A stretch of DNA of 40,975 nucleotides from NCBI GenBank assembly GCA_963640555.1, contig CAVHZB010000011.1, positions 1 to 40,975 of the forward strand, in the 5' to 3' direction. This document shows positions 15,503 to 23,513 of this stretch, piece after piece. The position numbers and the translations under genes were made by a program. Position 1 is the first letter of the stretch. Every line of letters begins with the position of its first letter. The notes beneath the pieces were generated by a model. That model ran no database searches. It had not been told where the DNA came from and worked only from the letters and a program-made list of their open reading frames with translations. This DNA comes from F23-B02 sp963640555 (GTDB taxonomy: Bacteria > Bacillota > Clostridia > Oscillospirales > Oscillospiraceae).

Positions 15503-16633
15503 ATGAGAATTTATATTGTCAGGCGGGGAGACAGCCTGTATTCGATAGCAAAAAGCAGCGGCAGCACGGTGCAGGAGCTTTCGCAGCTCAACCAGCTTGC
15601 CGACCCCTCGCGGCTGAGTATAGGTCAGGCGATAGTCATACCCGACGGCGGCAGTCCCGACGGCAGCATCGAGATAAACGGCTATGCCTACCCGAGCATC
15701 GGCGCGCAGACGCTCGGCGAGGTACTGCCGCAGCTTACATACCTGTGCCCGTTTTCGTGGCACATTGACGCTCTCGGCGGCATAACGCCGATATCGGATG
15801 AGCAGATGATAAAGGCGGCATGGGAAAGCAGCTGCGCTCCCCTGCTGACGCTGACGAACATCGGCGTAAACGGCGGATTTTCCGGAGATATTGCCCACAG
15901 CATTTTTACGGACACGGCCGCACAGGATGCCCTGATGGAAAACATATCAGCCGTACTGCGCAGCCGCGGCTACTACGGAGTCAATCTCAACATCGAGTAT
16001 GTTCAGCCCTATGACCGCGAGAGCTATAATGCCTTTTTGAAGCGCACAAGCGAGGTGCTGCACGCTGACGGCTATATACTTTCGAGCACCGTTGCCCCGA
16101 AGGTATCCGACGAGCAGTACGGCGTGCTGTACACCGCGCACGACTATGACCGCCACGGCAGCTTCTGCGACCGCGTCGTCATCATGACCTACGAGTGGGG
16201 CTATACCTACTCCTCACCGCGTGCGGTGTCGCCGGTGAACGAGATGCGGAGGGTGATAGAATACGCGGTGACGAAAATTCCGCCGTCAAAGATACTGCTC
16301 GGCTTTTCAAACTACGGCTACAACTGGAGCCTGCCGTGGCGGCAGGGTCAGCCCGCGTCCGTCATATCAAACGCCGCAGCCGCGGATCTCGCAGCGTCGG
16401 TATTCGCGCAGATAAAATTTGACGACACGGCGAAGGCGCCGTATTTTAACTATACCGACCCTTCGGGGGTAAAGCATGAGGTGTGGTTCGAGGACGCAAG
16501 AAGCACGGCCGCGCGCCTTGCTCTCGTGCGGGAATACGGACTTGCCGGAATAAGCATATGGACTGTAAACACGCAAAATCGTGCGGGCTTTGCCGTTATC
16601 GAGAGCACCTTTGAAACCGAAAAAATAGTTTGA
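15503..16633 (+). CDS. LysM-GH18 protein, SleL/YaaH-type cortex-lytic enzyme
   Basis: 376 residues from ATG 15503, with GAGGTGA five bases upstream. One LysM peptidoglycan-binding domain (residues 3-47, VRRGDSLYSIAKSSGS to IGQAIVIP) is followed by a GH18 barrel of the spore-cortex type (VNLNIEYVQPYDRESYNAFL, then APKVSD, HDYDRHG, MTYEWGY and GYNWSLPW). Family members cleave N-acetylglucosaminyl bonds in germinating spore cortex. It has one LysM where Bacillus YaaH has two. The proton-donor Glu165 is present, but the Asp two residues before it is Asn163. There is no signal peptide, which fits a spore-associated protein. Confidence 0.9.
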   Translation: MRIYIVRRGDSLYSIAKSSGSTVQELSQLNQLADPSRLSIGQAIVIPDGGSPDGSIEINGYAYPSIGAQTLGEVLPQLTYLCPFSWHIDALGGITPISDEQMIKAAWESSCAPLLTLTNIGVNGGFSGDIAHSIFTDTAAQDALMENISAVLRSRGYYGVNLNIEYVQPYDRESYNAFLKRTSEVLHADGYILSSTVAPKVSDEQYGVLYTAHDYDRHGSFCDRVVIMTYEWGYTYSSPRAVSPVNEMRRVIEYAVTKIPPSKILLGFSNYGYNWSLPWRQGQPASVISNAAAADLAASVFAQIKFDDTAKAPYFNYTDPSGVKHEVWFEDARSTAARLALVREYGLAGISIWTVNTQNRAGFAVIESTFETEKIV

Positions 16634-16639
16634 CAGCGC

Positions 16640-16667
16640 AAAAACCGCTCCGGTCGGAGCGGTTTTT
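16640..16667. terminator. Bidirectional terminator
   Basis: A 12-bp stem (16640-16651 with 16656-16667) around GGTC, with A and T runs at the ends, between convergent genes. Confidence 0.9.
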
Positions 16668-16672
16668 AAGTC

Positions 16673-18067
16673 TTATTTGCCGAGGCGCTCGGATATGACC
16701 TGCGCGACCTTGACGCCGGAGGCCGCCGCCTGAGCGAGTCCGCGGGTAATGCCCGCACCGTCGCCGATGGCGAAGAAGTTTGAAAACTTCGTTTCCAGCT
16801 CATCCGAGAGCTCAAGGCGCGAGGAGTAGAACTTGACCTCGGCACCGTACAGGAGCGTGTCGTAATTTGCAGTGCCCGGAGCGATCTTGTCCAGAGCATA
16901 GATCATTTCGATTATATCGTCAAGCTGCCGCTTGGGGAGCGCAAGGCTCAGATCGCCCGGGACCGCTGCGGTGAGCGTGGGACGGGTGTAGGACTGTGCC
17001 AGACGGTGCTCGTTTGTGCGAACGCCCTTTACGAGATCGCCGAAGCGCTGGACCAGAACTCCGCCGGAGAGCATATTGCTCAGCGAGGCTATGTGCTTGC
17101 CGTAGCGGTAGGGCTGATCGAAGGGCTCGGTGAAGCGGTTCGATACCAGAAGCGCAAAATTTGTATTCGCGCTTCTGAGCGCAGGATCGGAGTAGGAATG
17201 ACCGTTGACGGTGTTTATGCCCTCTACATTTTCCGCGACAACATGACCGTAGGGGTTCATGCAGAAGGTGCGGACCTTGTCGCCGTACTGCTTGGTGCGG
17301 TATATGAGCTTCGACTCGTAGACGACATCGGTTATATGCTCAAACACCGTTGCCGGCAGCTCAACGCGAACACCGACATCGACCTGATTGTTTATGAGCT
17401 TAACGCCGAGCTTGCGGCACTGCTCTGAGAACCACTCCGCGCCGCTTCTGCCGGGCGCGACGACGAGGTATGAGCAGCCTATCGCGTCGCCGTTTCTGAG
17501 TGCAAGCTCATAGCCGTTATCCGCACGGTCTATCGAAATGACCTCGGTGCGGAAGCGGTATTCTATGACCTTGCGCAGGTCCTCGTACATATTCTGAAGG
17601 ATGCGGAGATTGTTCTCCGTTCCGAGGTGCTTTACCTTTGCCTGCAGAAGATGCAGGTCGTATTTGAGCGCCTCGCGCTCGAGAGCTCTCGCCTCGGGCG
17701 TGTCGGTAGAAAAGGTCTTGTCGGTAGCGCCGTATTTCATATTGACCGTGTCGACATAGTTTATAAGCTCCATGACCTCGTCGTCATCCATAAAATCGGT
17801 CAGCCAGCCGCCGAACTGGGTCGTGAAGTTATATTTGCCGTCGGAAAATGCGCCCGCGCCGCCGAAGCCGCACATCGTATCGCACACGCTGCAATGGATG
17901 CATTCCCTGACCTTTCCCGCAACGATGGGACAGTGGCGCGAGTATATGTCGCCGCCCTGATCGAGCACACAGATCTTCAGCTCCGGATGGCGGGCGATAA
18001 GCTCATATCCGGCAAAAATGCCGGCAGTACCGCAGCCGATTATCGCAACATCGTAATTATTTTTCAT
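16673..18067 (-). CDS. FAD-dependent dehydrogenase, COG2509-like
   Basis: 464 residues from ATG 18067 (GGGAGTG about 8 bases upstream); an in-frame ATG at 18097 lacks a site. A Rossmann FAD-binding motif is at the N terminus (IIGCGTAGIFAG, residues 9-20), with a family-typical GFGGAGAFSDGKYN at 67-80 and a C-terminal FAD motif (AIGDGAG). Between the two N-terminal motifs stand Cys56, 59, 62 and 66 in a CxxCxxCxxxC pattern. Proteins of this family are annotated only as uncharacterised FAD-dependent dehydrogenases or geranylgeranyl-reductase-like flavoproteins. The gene appears monocistronic. Confidence 0.88.
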   Translation of the reverse strand: MKNNYDVAIIGCGTAGIFAGYELIARHPELKICVLDQGGDIYSRHCPIVAGKVRECIHCSVCDTMCGFGGAGAFSDGKYNFTTQFGGWLTDFMDDDEVMELINYVDTVNMKYGATDKTFSTDTPEARALEREALKYDLHLLQAKVKHLGTENNLRILQNMYEDLRKVIEYRFRTEVISIDRADNGYELALRNGDAIGCSYLVVAPGRSGAEWFSEQCRKLGVKLINNQVDVGVRVELPATVFEHITDVVYESKLIYRTKQYGDKVRTFCMNPYGHVVAENVEGINTVNGHSYSDPALRSANTNFALLVSNRFTEPFDQPYRYGKHIASLSNMLSGGVLVQRFGDLVKGVRTNEHRLAQSYTRPTLTAAVPGDLSLALPKRQLDDIIEMIYALDKIAPGTANYDTLLYGAEVKFYSSRLELSDELETKFSNFFAIGDGAGITRGLAQAAASGVKVAQVISERLGK

Positions 18068-18215
18068 GGTATTCACTCCCGCAAAAATTATGGGCACAAA
18101 ACAGCCTTGCGTATTATAAGGATTTCATGAGGCAGAGTAATTAATAAACTGTAAATTTTCTGCGTATACCGTCAAGATTACGGACACTTGCGGCGCTATG
18201 TGTATCGCCGGCAAC

Positions 18216-18244
18216 TTGACGGGAATTTAAAATGTCGCTAAAAT
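18216..18244 (+). promoter_or_regulatory. Sigma-A promoter of the lipid-related operon
   Basis: TTGACG (18216-18221), 17 bp, TAAAAT (18239-18244), 54 bp before the first gene of the 18298-22174 operon. Confidence 0.7.
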
Positions 18245-18297
18245 ATGAAGGTATTGATCACGGATCGAAACGGCAATAAAATTCACGGAGGGAACAA

Positions 18298-18768
18298 ATG
18301 AGCTTTCTTTATGCGGTGCTGTATATAGCCGCACTTGGCATACTGTCACATTTTCTGGGGCAGGCGCTGCCGAGGGCACACTTTGATGCGGAAAAGTTTC
18401 CGTACCGTGCCGCGCAGTGGGAAAAGGGCGGAAGGACTTATGAAAAGCTCGGTATAAAGCACTGGAAGGACCGGCTTCCGGATATGAGCAGAATAATGCC
18501 CGACATGGTGAAAAAGAAAATGTCGGCAGCCAGGGAGCAGGGCATGGATATGCTCATCAAGGAGACCTGCGTTGCCGAGTGCGTCCACTGGGCGCTGATA
18601 GTTCTGTCACTCGGCATATTTTCGTTCTGGCGCTCGCCGTGGGCGGCAGTCTTCTGGCTGGTGTATAATATTTTCGGCAATCTGCCGTTTATAATCATAC
18701 AGAGGTATAACAGACCGAGGCTCGTTATGCTCGAGCAGAGAAGAAAGAGGAGGGCCGAAAAGGCGTGA
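18298..18768 (+). CDS. CrtO-like membrane protein (glycosyl-diaponeurosporenoate acyltransferase family)
   Basis: 156 residues with a perfect GGAGG site upstream. A hydrophobic N-terminal segment (3-22) and two more segments (about 90-112 and 115-136) place it in the membrane. The loop FPYRAAQWEKGGRTYEKLG, the conserved ETCVAECVHW and the C-terminal NLPFIIIQRYNRPRL match my memory of the small CrtO family, named for the staphyloxanthin acyltransferase. No carotenoid genes are near, so the acceptor is probably another glycolipid, which would fit the glycosyltransferase directly downstream. Its stop overlaps the next start by 4 bp (GTGA). Confidence 0.75.
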   Translation: MSFLYAVLYIAALGILSHFLGQALPRAHFDAEKFPYRAAQWEKGGRTYEKLGIKHWKDRLPDMSRIMPDMVKKKMSAAREQGMDMLIKETCVAECVHWALIVLSLGIFSFWRSPWAAVFWLVYNIFGNLPFIIIQRYNRPRLVMLEQRRKRRAEKA

Positions 18769-20819
18769 AGGTACTTATATTGAGCTGCAGCACCGGCGGA
18801 GGGCACAACAGTGCCGCGTCCGCGATCTGCGAGTATTTTGAGAAAATGGGAAGCCGGTGCGATGTAGTAAACGCTCTCGATTTCCTGCCCAAGGCGCGCG
18901 CGGAGTTTATAAGCCGCGGGCATGAGCTGGCATATAAGTATGCTCCCCACCTGTACGGTGCGGGCTACCGCATAAGCGAGATGATGCCGCAGAACCGCGG
19001 TCTTTACGAGCAGAATGTCAAGGGTGCCGATGAGCTGTGCAAAAAGCTGTTCAGCGGCAGCTACGATGCCGTCATAAGCGTGCATATATTTGCCGCAATG
19101 ATGATGACCGAGCTGAGGATAAACCGGGAGATAAACATCCCGAGCTTTTTCGTCGCAACGGACTACACCTGCTCGCCCGGCGTTTCCGAGATAGACGCGG
19201 ACAAGTACTTCATCCCGCACGAAAAGCTTCGCGATGAGTTCGCCGCGCAGGGCATAATGCCCGGCAAGATAGTCGCATCGGGCATACCGGTCAGGGAGGA
19301 GTTTTGCCGGCGCACCGAAAAGGCGAAGGCAAAGCGTGCCCTCGGCATGAGCGAGGAGGGCAGAATGCTGCTGCTGTGCTGCGGAAGCATGGGCTGCGGT
19401 CCGATACGCAGCATTGCGATGAAGATAGGCGAGGTTCTCGGCGAAAACGATGATCTCGTTATCGTATGCGGCAGCAATCACCAGCTTGAAAGGGATCTGC
19501 AATTCCTGACCGGAGACGATATCCGGATAAAAATATGCGGCTTTACCGATAAGATGAGCCTTTACATGGACGCAGCCGACCTCATCATAACGAAGGCCGG
19601 CGGACTGAGCACCACCGAAGCCGTCATGAAGCGTCTGCCCATACTGTATATCGACGCGGTCCCCGGCTGCGAGAGCCGCAATATCGAGTTCATGACCGGA
19701 AACTCCTATGCGCTTGAGGCGGATACCGCCTCGGGCATGGTGCACCTTGTCGATACCTGTCTCAGCGGGGCGGTGGATCCCATGGAGATGGTGCGCAACC
19801 GCGAAAAGGATTTCCCGTTTACCGCGGCGCAGACGATATACGAAACGGTGAAGACCGAGTACGAGCGCTTTGACAAGGCCCGCTCAGACTCGAAATCCGA
19901 GACGCCTGCCGCGCCCTCAAGGCAGATGCCGGATGCCCGCAAACAGATGATGCTCATAGTAAATCCGGTCGCCGGCAAGGGCGAAATGATGAGGAATATC
20001 GCCGAGGTCACCGGAACATTCATGGACGCGGGCTACCGCGTGAGCCTGTATCCCACGCGCGGCAGGGGCGACGCCGCCGAGTATGTCAGGGCATACGGTG
20101 CCGGCTATGACATGATATGCTGCTCCGGCGGCGACGGCACGATGAACGAGGTCGCCTCCGGCATGGTCAGTGCGGGGCTCGATATCCCCATAGGCTATAT
20201 GCCGTCCGGCTCAACGAACGACTTTGCGGATTTCCACGGCATAAGCTGCGACATAGCAAAAACCGCAAAGCGTATAGTTACGGGCACCGAGCACAGGATA
20301 GATGTCGGCAAGCTGGGAGATAAGTATTTCATAAATGCCGCAGACTTCGGCGCGTTCACATGGCTGCCGTATACCACCCCGCAGCGGCTCAAAAACAAGC
20401 TTGGCTTTTATGCGTATGTGCTCGACGGCATGAAGGATATTGCAAAGATACAGAGCGAGCATCTGCGCATTACGATAAACGGCGAGACCAAGGAGGGCGA
20501 GTACATCTTCGGAATAGTCGCATCCTCAAGCGAGCTTGCCGGAGCGCTCGACTTCTTCGGTCAGAAGGTCGTTGCGGACGACGGGCTGTTCGAGGTCCTG
20601 CTCATCCGCCGCCCGACCTCTCCGGCGGAGCTTCAGGCGACGATAAATGCCCTCGGCAGCCAGAACCTCAACAATGAGCTCATCTCGTTCTGCCGTACCG
20701 ACAGAGTGGAGATAGAGTGCCTCAAAAAGCTTACATGGGCGCTCGACGGCGAAAAATGCGTCGGCGGGAGCAGTCATGCGCTTGAGATGCTGACGCGCAG
20801 GATAGGAATAGTTTACTGA
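18765..20819 (+). CDS. Fusion of diacylglycerol glycosyltransferase and diacylglycerol kinase domains
   Basis: 684 residues. Residues 1 to about 365 form an MGDG-synthase/UgtP-like GT28 glycosyltransferase: SCSTGGGHNSAASA at 8-21, then the nucleotide-sugar site KAGGLSTTEAVMKRLPIL at 277-294 and PGCESRN. Residues about 371-393 are a polar linker. Residues 395-684 are a YegS/DgkB-type lipid kinase: IVNPVAGKG (398-406), SGGDGTMNEV (454-463), PSGSTNDFADF (480-490), and ADDGLFEV near the end. Both domains look complete. In known relatives one domain glycosylates diacylglycerol and the other phosphorylates it with ATP. The start is GTG 18765, overlapping the upstream stop. No frameshift joins the domains: the linker is continuous. 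Confidence 0.88.
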   Translation: MKVLILSCSTGGGHNSAASAICEYFEKMGSRCDVVNALDFLPKARAEFISRGHELAYKYAPHLYGAGYRISEMMPQNRGLYEQNVKGADELCKKLFSGSYDAVISVHIFAAMMMTELRINREINIPSFFVATDYTCSPGVSEIDADKYFIPHEKLRDEFAAQGIMPGKIVASGIPVREEFCRRTEKAKAKRALGMSEEGRMLLLCCGSMGCGPIRSIAMKIGEVLGENDDLVIVCGSNHQLERDLQFLTGDDIRIKICGFTDKMSLYMDAADLIITKAGGLSTTEAVMKRLPILYIDAVPGCESRNIEFMTGNSYALEADTASGMVHLVDTCLSGAVDPMEMVRNREKDFPFTAAQTIYETVKTEYERFDKARSDSKSETPAAPSRQMPDARKQMMLIVNPVAGKGEMMRNIAEVTGTFMDAGYRVSLYPTRGRGDAAEYVRAYGAGYDMICCSGGDGTMNEVASGMVSAGLDIPIGYMPSGSTNDFADFHGISCDIAKTAKRIVTGTEHRIDVGKLGDKYFINAADFGAFTWLPYTTPQRLKNKLGFYAYVLDGMKDIAKIQSEHLRITINGETKEGEYIFGIVASSSELAGALDFFGQKVVADDGLFEVLLIRRPTSPAELQATINALGSQNLNNELISFCRTDRVEIECLKKLTWALDGEKCVGGSSHALEMLTRRIGIVY

Positions 20820-20820
20820 T

Positions 20821-21678
20821 ATGGCGGAAGTTGAAAGTATAAGGCTTGCTGCTCTCGATCTTGACGACACAACGCTTATGAGTGACGGCAGCCTTTCGTT
20901 TGAGACGGAGAGCGCGATAATGGCGGCGATAGATGCCGGTATCGAAGTCGTCATCGCCTCGGGCAGAGCGTTTAACTCCCTGCCGAATGCCGTATGCGGG
21001 ATACCGGGCGTACGGTATGCCATAACATCAAACGGAGCCGCAGTCGTACTTAACCCGAGCGGCGAGAGGATAATGAGCCTTACTCTGCATCCGGATGAGA
21101 CCGTCCGGATATTGGAGCTTTTTGACGGAGAGCTGATGGAGGCCTTCATTGACGGACAGGCTTACTGCGACGCACGGTATATGGAAGACCCCGTGCGGTA
21201 CGGCTGCTCGCCGAGATATGTCTCCTATGTAAAAACCACCCGTCTGCCGGTGGAGGACATGCGGGCGTTTATGCTCGAAAGTGCGGGGCGGCTGGACAGT
21301 ATCGACATTATGTGCCGGTCACCGGAGCATAAGGCCATGCTCTGGGAGAGAGCCGGGAGCCTTACGCGGGCGTATGTGACAAGCTCGTCGCCGAGGCTCA
21401 TCGAGATAGCCGATGCGGATGCCGGCAAGGGCGCGGCTCTCAGGCGGCTGTGCCGCGAGCTCAATGTACCGCGCGAGTGCGTCGCCGCGTTCGGAAACGG
21501 CGATAACGACGCGGATATGCTCACCTTTGCCGGAGTAGGAGTCGCGGTAGAAAACGCCGGAGAGCGCTGCCGTGCGGCTGCCGATATTATCTGTCCGGCA
21601 AACGACGATAACGGCGTTGCAAAAATACTATACAGACTGATTGAGGAAAAATATGATTCGAGAGGCAAGGCCCGCTGA
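20821..21678 (+). CDS. Cof-type HAD-superfamily hydrolase
   Basis: 285 residues. HAD motifs: DLDDT (D13, D15, T17), SGR (motif II region, around residue 47), Lys in DAGKGAALRRL, and GNGDNDADML (motif IV). The middle insertion is the C2B cap of the Cof subfamily. These are cytoplasmic phosphatases of sugar phosphates or nucleotides; the substrate is not predictable. It starts one base after the fusion-gene stop and is thus cotranscribed with the lipid genes. Confidence 0.92.
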   Translation: MAEVESIRLAALDLDDTTLMSDGSLSFETESAIMAAIDAGIEVVIASGRAFNSLPNAVCGIPGVRYAITSNGAAVVLNPSGERIMSLTLHPDETVRILELFDGELMEAFIDGQAYCDARYMEDPVRYGCSPRYVSYVKTTRLPVEDMRAFMLESAGRLDSIDIMCRSPEHKAMLWERAGSLTRAYVTSSSPRLIEIADADAGKGAALRRLCRELNVPRECVAAFGNGDNDADMLTFAGVGVAVENAGERCRAAADIICPANDDNGVAKILYRLIEEKYDSRGKAR

Positions 21679-22174
21679 CATTGAAGCAGTAGTCGGAATT
21701 TACGACAGTATCCACACCGCCGAGGAAAACGGCAGTGCGGTAATAGGCTGGGCAAGAAATGTTTACCCCACGCGAGAGACCGCCGAGGCCGCTCTGCGCA
21801 GGCGCGACCTGTTCGTGCTCGATGAGGACGGAAAAGTGAAGGCGGCGGCGATAATAAACAAAACGCAGGTCGATGTGTACAGGGATGCAGCGTGGAAATT
21901 TAAAGCCGGCGATGACAGGATATGTGTTCTGCACACGCTGGTCGTGGATCCCGCGTGCTCCGGCGGCGGCATAGGCAAGCGCTTTGTCGGCTTTTACGAA
22001 AAGTATGCACTCTCGCGCCGGTGCACGACTCTGCGCATTGACACAAACGAGAAAAACGCGGTCGCCCGCGCCATGTATAAGCGTCTCGGCTACCGCGAGG
22101 CAGATATCGCTCCCTGCGTTTTTAACGGCATCGACGGAGTGAATTTAGTGCTGCTTGAAAAGAAGCTCAAATGA
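21653..22174 (+). CDS. GNAT-family N-acetyltransferase
   Basis: 173 residues from ATG 21653, with GAGG six bases upstream; TTG 21641 in frame is less likely. It overlaps the HAD gene by 26 bp. The acetyl-CoA-binding core is visible (LHTLVVDPACSGGGIGKRFVGF, with the typical GxGIG-like loop; then LRIDTNEKNAVARAMYKRLGY). The substrate is unknown. It is the last gene of the operon. Confidence 0.9.
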   Translation: MIREARPADIEAVVGIYDSIHTAEENGSAVIGWARNVYPTRETAEAALRRRDLFVLDEDGKVKAAAIINKTQVDVYRDAAWKFKAGDDRICVLHTLVVDPACSGGGIGKRFVGFYEKYALSRRCTTLRIDTNEKNAVARAMYKRLGYREADIAPCVFNGIDGVNLVLLEKKLK

Positions 22175-22202
22175 AAAAAGCGAGGCTCGAGCCTCGCTTT
22201 TT
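22175..22202 (+). terminator. Terminator of the lipid-related operon
   Basis: A 12-bp stem (22175-22186 with 22191-22202) with loop TCGA and T7, beginning right at the GNAT stop codon. The stem is symmetric enough to work also for the convergent cinA. Confidence 0.92.
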
Positions 22203-22236
22203 TATTATTACATTATTACAGCCTCGACGGCTTATT

Positions 22237-23511
22237 TTATTCCGCTATGACCTCAAGTCCCTGCATATACCTGCGCATCATATCAAAAATATAGTTTCCG
22301 GAAACTCTGCGGACATAACTGCGCGGCCGCCTGTCGCCGACATGGAGCTCGCGTACGAAGGTCGCGTCTTTTGTAGCAAGTGACACGAAAACGGTGCCCA
22401 CCTCGTGTACGCCGTCGCCGTCGGGACCTGCAAGTCCGGTAACGCCTATGCCCATATCGCTGCCGAGAAGCATGCGCACCCGCTCCGCCATCTCCTTTGC
22501 CACCTCATAGCTTACCGCCGTTTTCTCCCCGATGAGCTCGGGAGATATCCCAAGCAGCTTTACCTTTGCCTCGTTCGTATAGGTAGTAACGCCGCCGAGA
22601 AAGAATTCGCTGGCTCCCGGCATATCGGTAAAGCGCTTTGCAAGCTCCCCGCCCGTGCAGCTCTCGGCTGCCGCAAAGGTCATTTTGTTTTCCTTGAGAA
22701 GCCGCATGACGCTCTCCTCAACGGTATCGACATCTATGCCGAAAACGACATCGCCGAGCACCGAGCAGGCGTGCTCGATGACGGGCTTCATCATCTCCTC
22801 GGCCTTTTCAGCGCTCTCGGCCTTTGCCGTGATCTGCAGCAGGCAGTCGCCCTCCTTGGCATAGGGCGCCATGGTGGGATTTGTCATCGCGTTCATCTCA
22901 TCGCGGAACACCTGGTCCACCGCGCTTTCCGACATTCCGAAAACATGAATGGAGTGGGAGACTATCAGCTCGTCGGAAAGCGACCTGAGAAACGGCATCG
23001 CACAGGCGCGGAACATCGCATTGCATTCCTTGGGGGGTCCCGGCAGCATGAGGACTATCGTACCGTCGGCAGCCTTGAACGCGCAGCCCGGAGCCGTGCC
23101 CCAGTTGTTGTGAAACACCGTGCAGCCCTCCGGAAGCATCGCCTGCTTCAGGTTATTTTCCGTCATCTCCCTGCTGTAGCCCTTGTTGGTGAGATAATCG
23201 TACAGGCATTCCTTCTCGTAATCGTTCATCCTCAGCTCAAGTCCGAACGAGCTTGCAAGTATCTGCTTTGTAAGATCGTCGCAGGTCGGTCCGAGACCGC
23301 CTGTCGAGATGATGATATCCGCGCGCGAGCGGGCTATCTCTATGCAGTCGGCGAGGCGCTGCGGATTGTCGCCGACAACGGTATGGTATTTTACATTGAT
23401 CCCGATCTCGGACAGCATAAGCGATATGTCGCGGGCATCGGTATTGGTCGTGTGACCTAAAAGTATCTCCGTTCCGACGGAGAGTATCTCAGCATTATAT
23501 ACCTTTTCCAA
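22237..23511 (-). CDS. cinA: CinA, competence/damage-inducible protein A
   Basis: 424 residues with both domains of the family. The N-terminal MoaB/MogA-like domain (COG1058) begins AEILSVGTEILLGHTTNTDA and contains STGGLGPTCDD. The C-terminal nicotinamide-nucleotide amidohydrolase-like domain has AAESCTGGELAKRFTD and TYTNEAKVKLLG. The role is repair of pyridine-nucleotide damage products (NMN deamidase, ADP-ribose pyrophosphatase). The start is TTG 23511; no ATG exists until about residue 32, and the family begins at this point. It follows the thiI stop by 2 bp, with AAGGTAGG about 8-10 bases upstream. Confidence 0.95.
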   Translation of the reverse strand: MEKVYNAEILSVGTEILLGHTTNTDARDISLMLSEIGINVKYHTVVGDNPQRLADCIEIARSRADIIISTGGLGPTCDDLTKQILASSFGLELRMNDYEKECLYDYLTNKGYSREMTENNLKQAMLPEGCTVFHNNWGTAPGCAFKAADGTIVLMLPGPPKECNAMFRACAMPFLRSLSDELIVSHSIHVFGMSESAVDQVFRDEMNAMTNPTMAPYAKEGDCLLQITAKAESAEKAEEMMKPVIEHACSVLGDVVFGIDVDTVEESVMRLLKENKMTFAAAESCTGGELAKRFTDMPGASEFFLGGVTTYTNEAKVKLLGISPELIGEKTAVSYEVAKEMAERVRMLLGSDMGIGVTGLAGPDGDGVHEVGTVFVSLATKDATFVRELHVGDRRPRSYVRRVSGNYIFDMMRRYMQGLEVIAE

Positions 23512-23513
23512 GT

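Noticed and set aside
18438..19745. 435-codon minus-strand ORF across the CrtO-like and fusion genes
   Set aside because: It is a shadow opposite two genes with clear family motifs, and it would overlap both completely.
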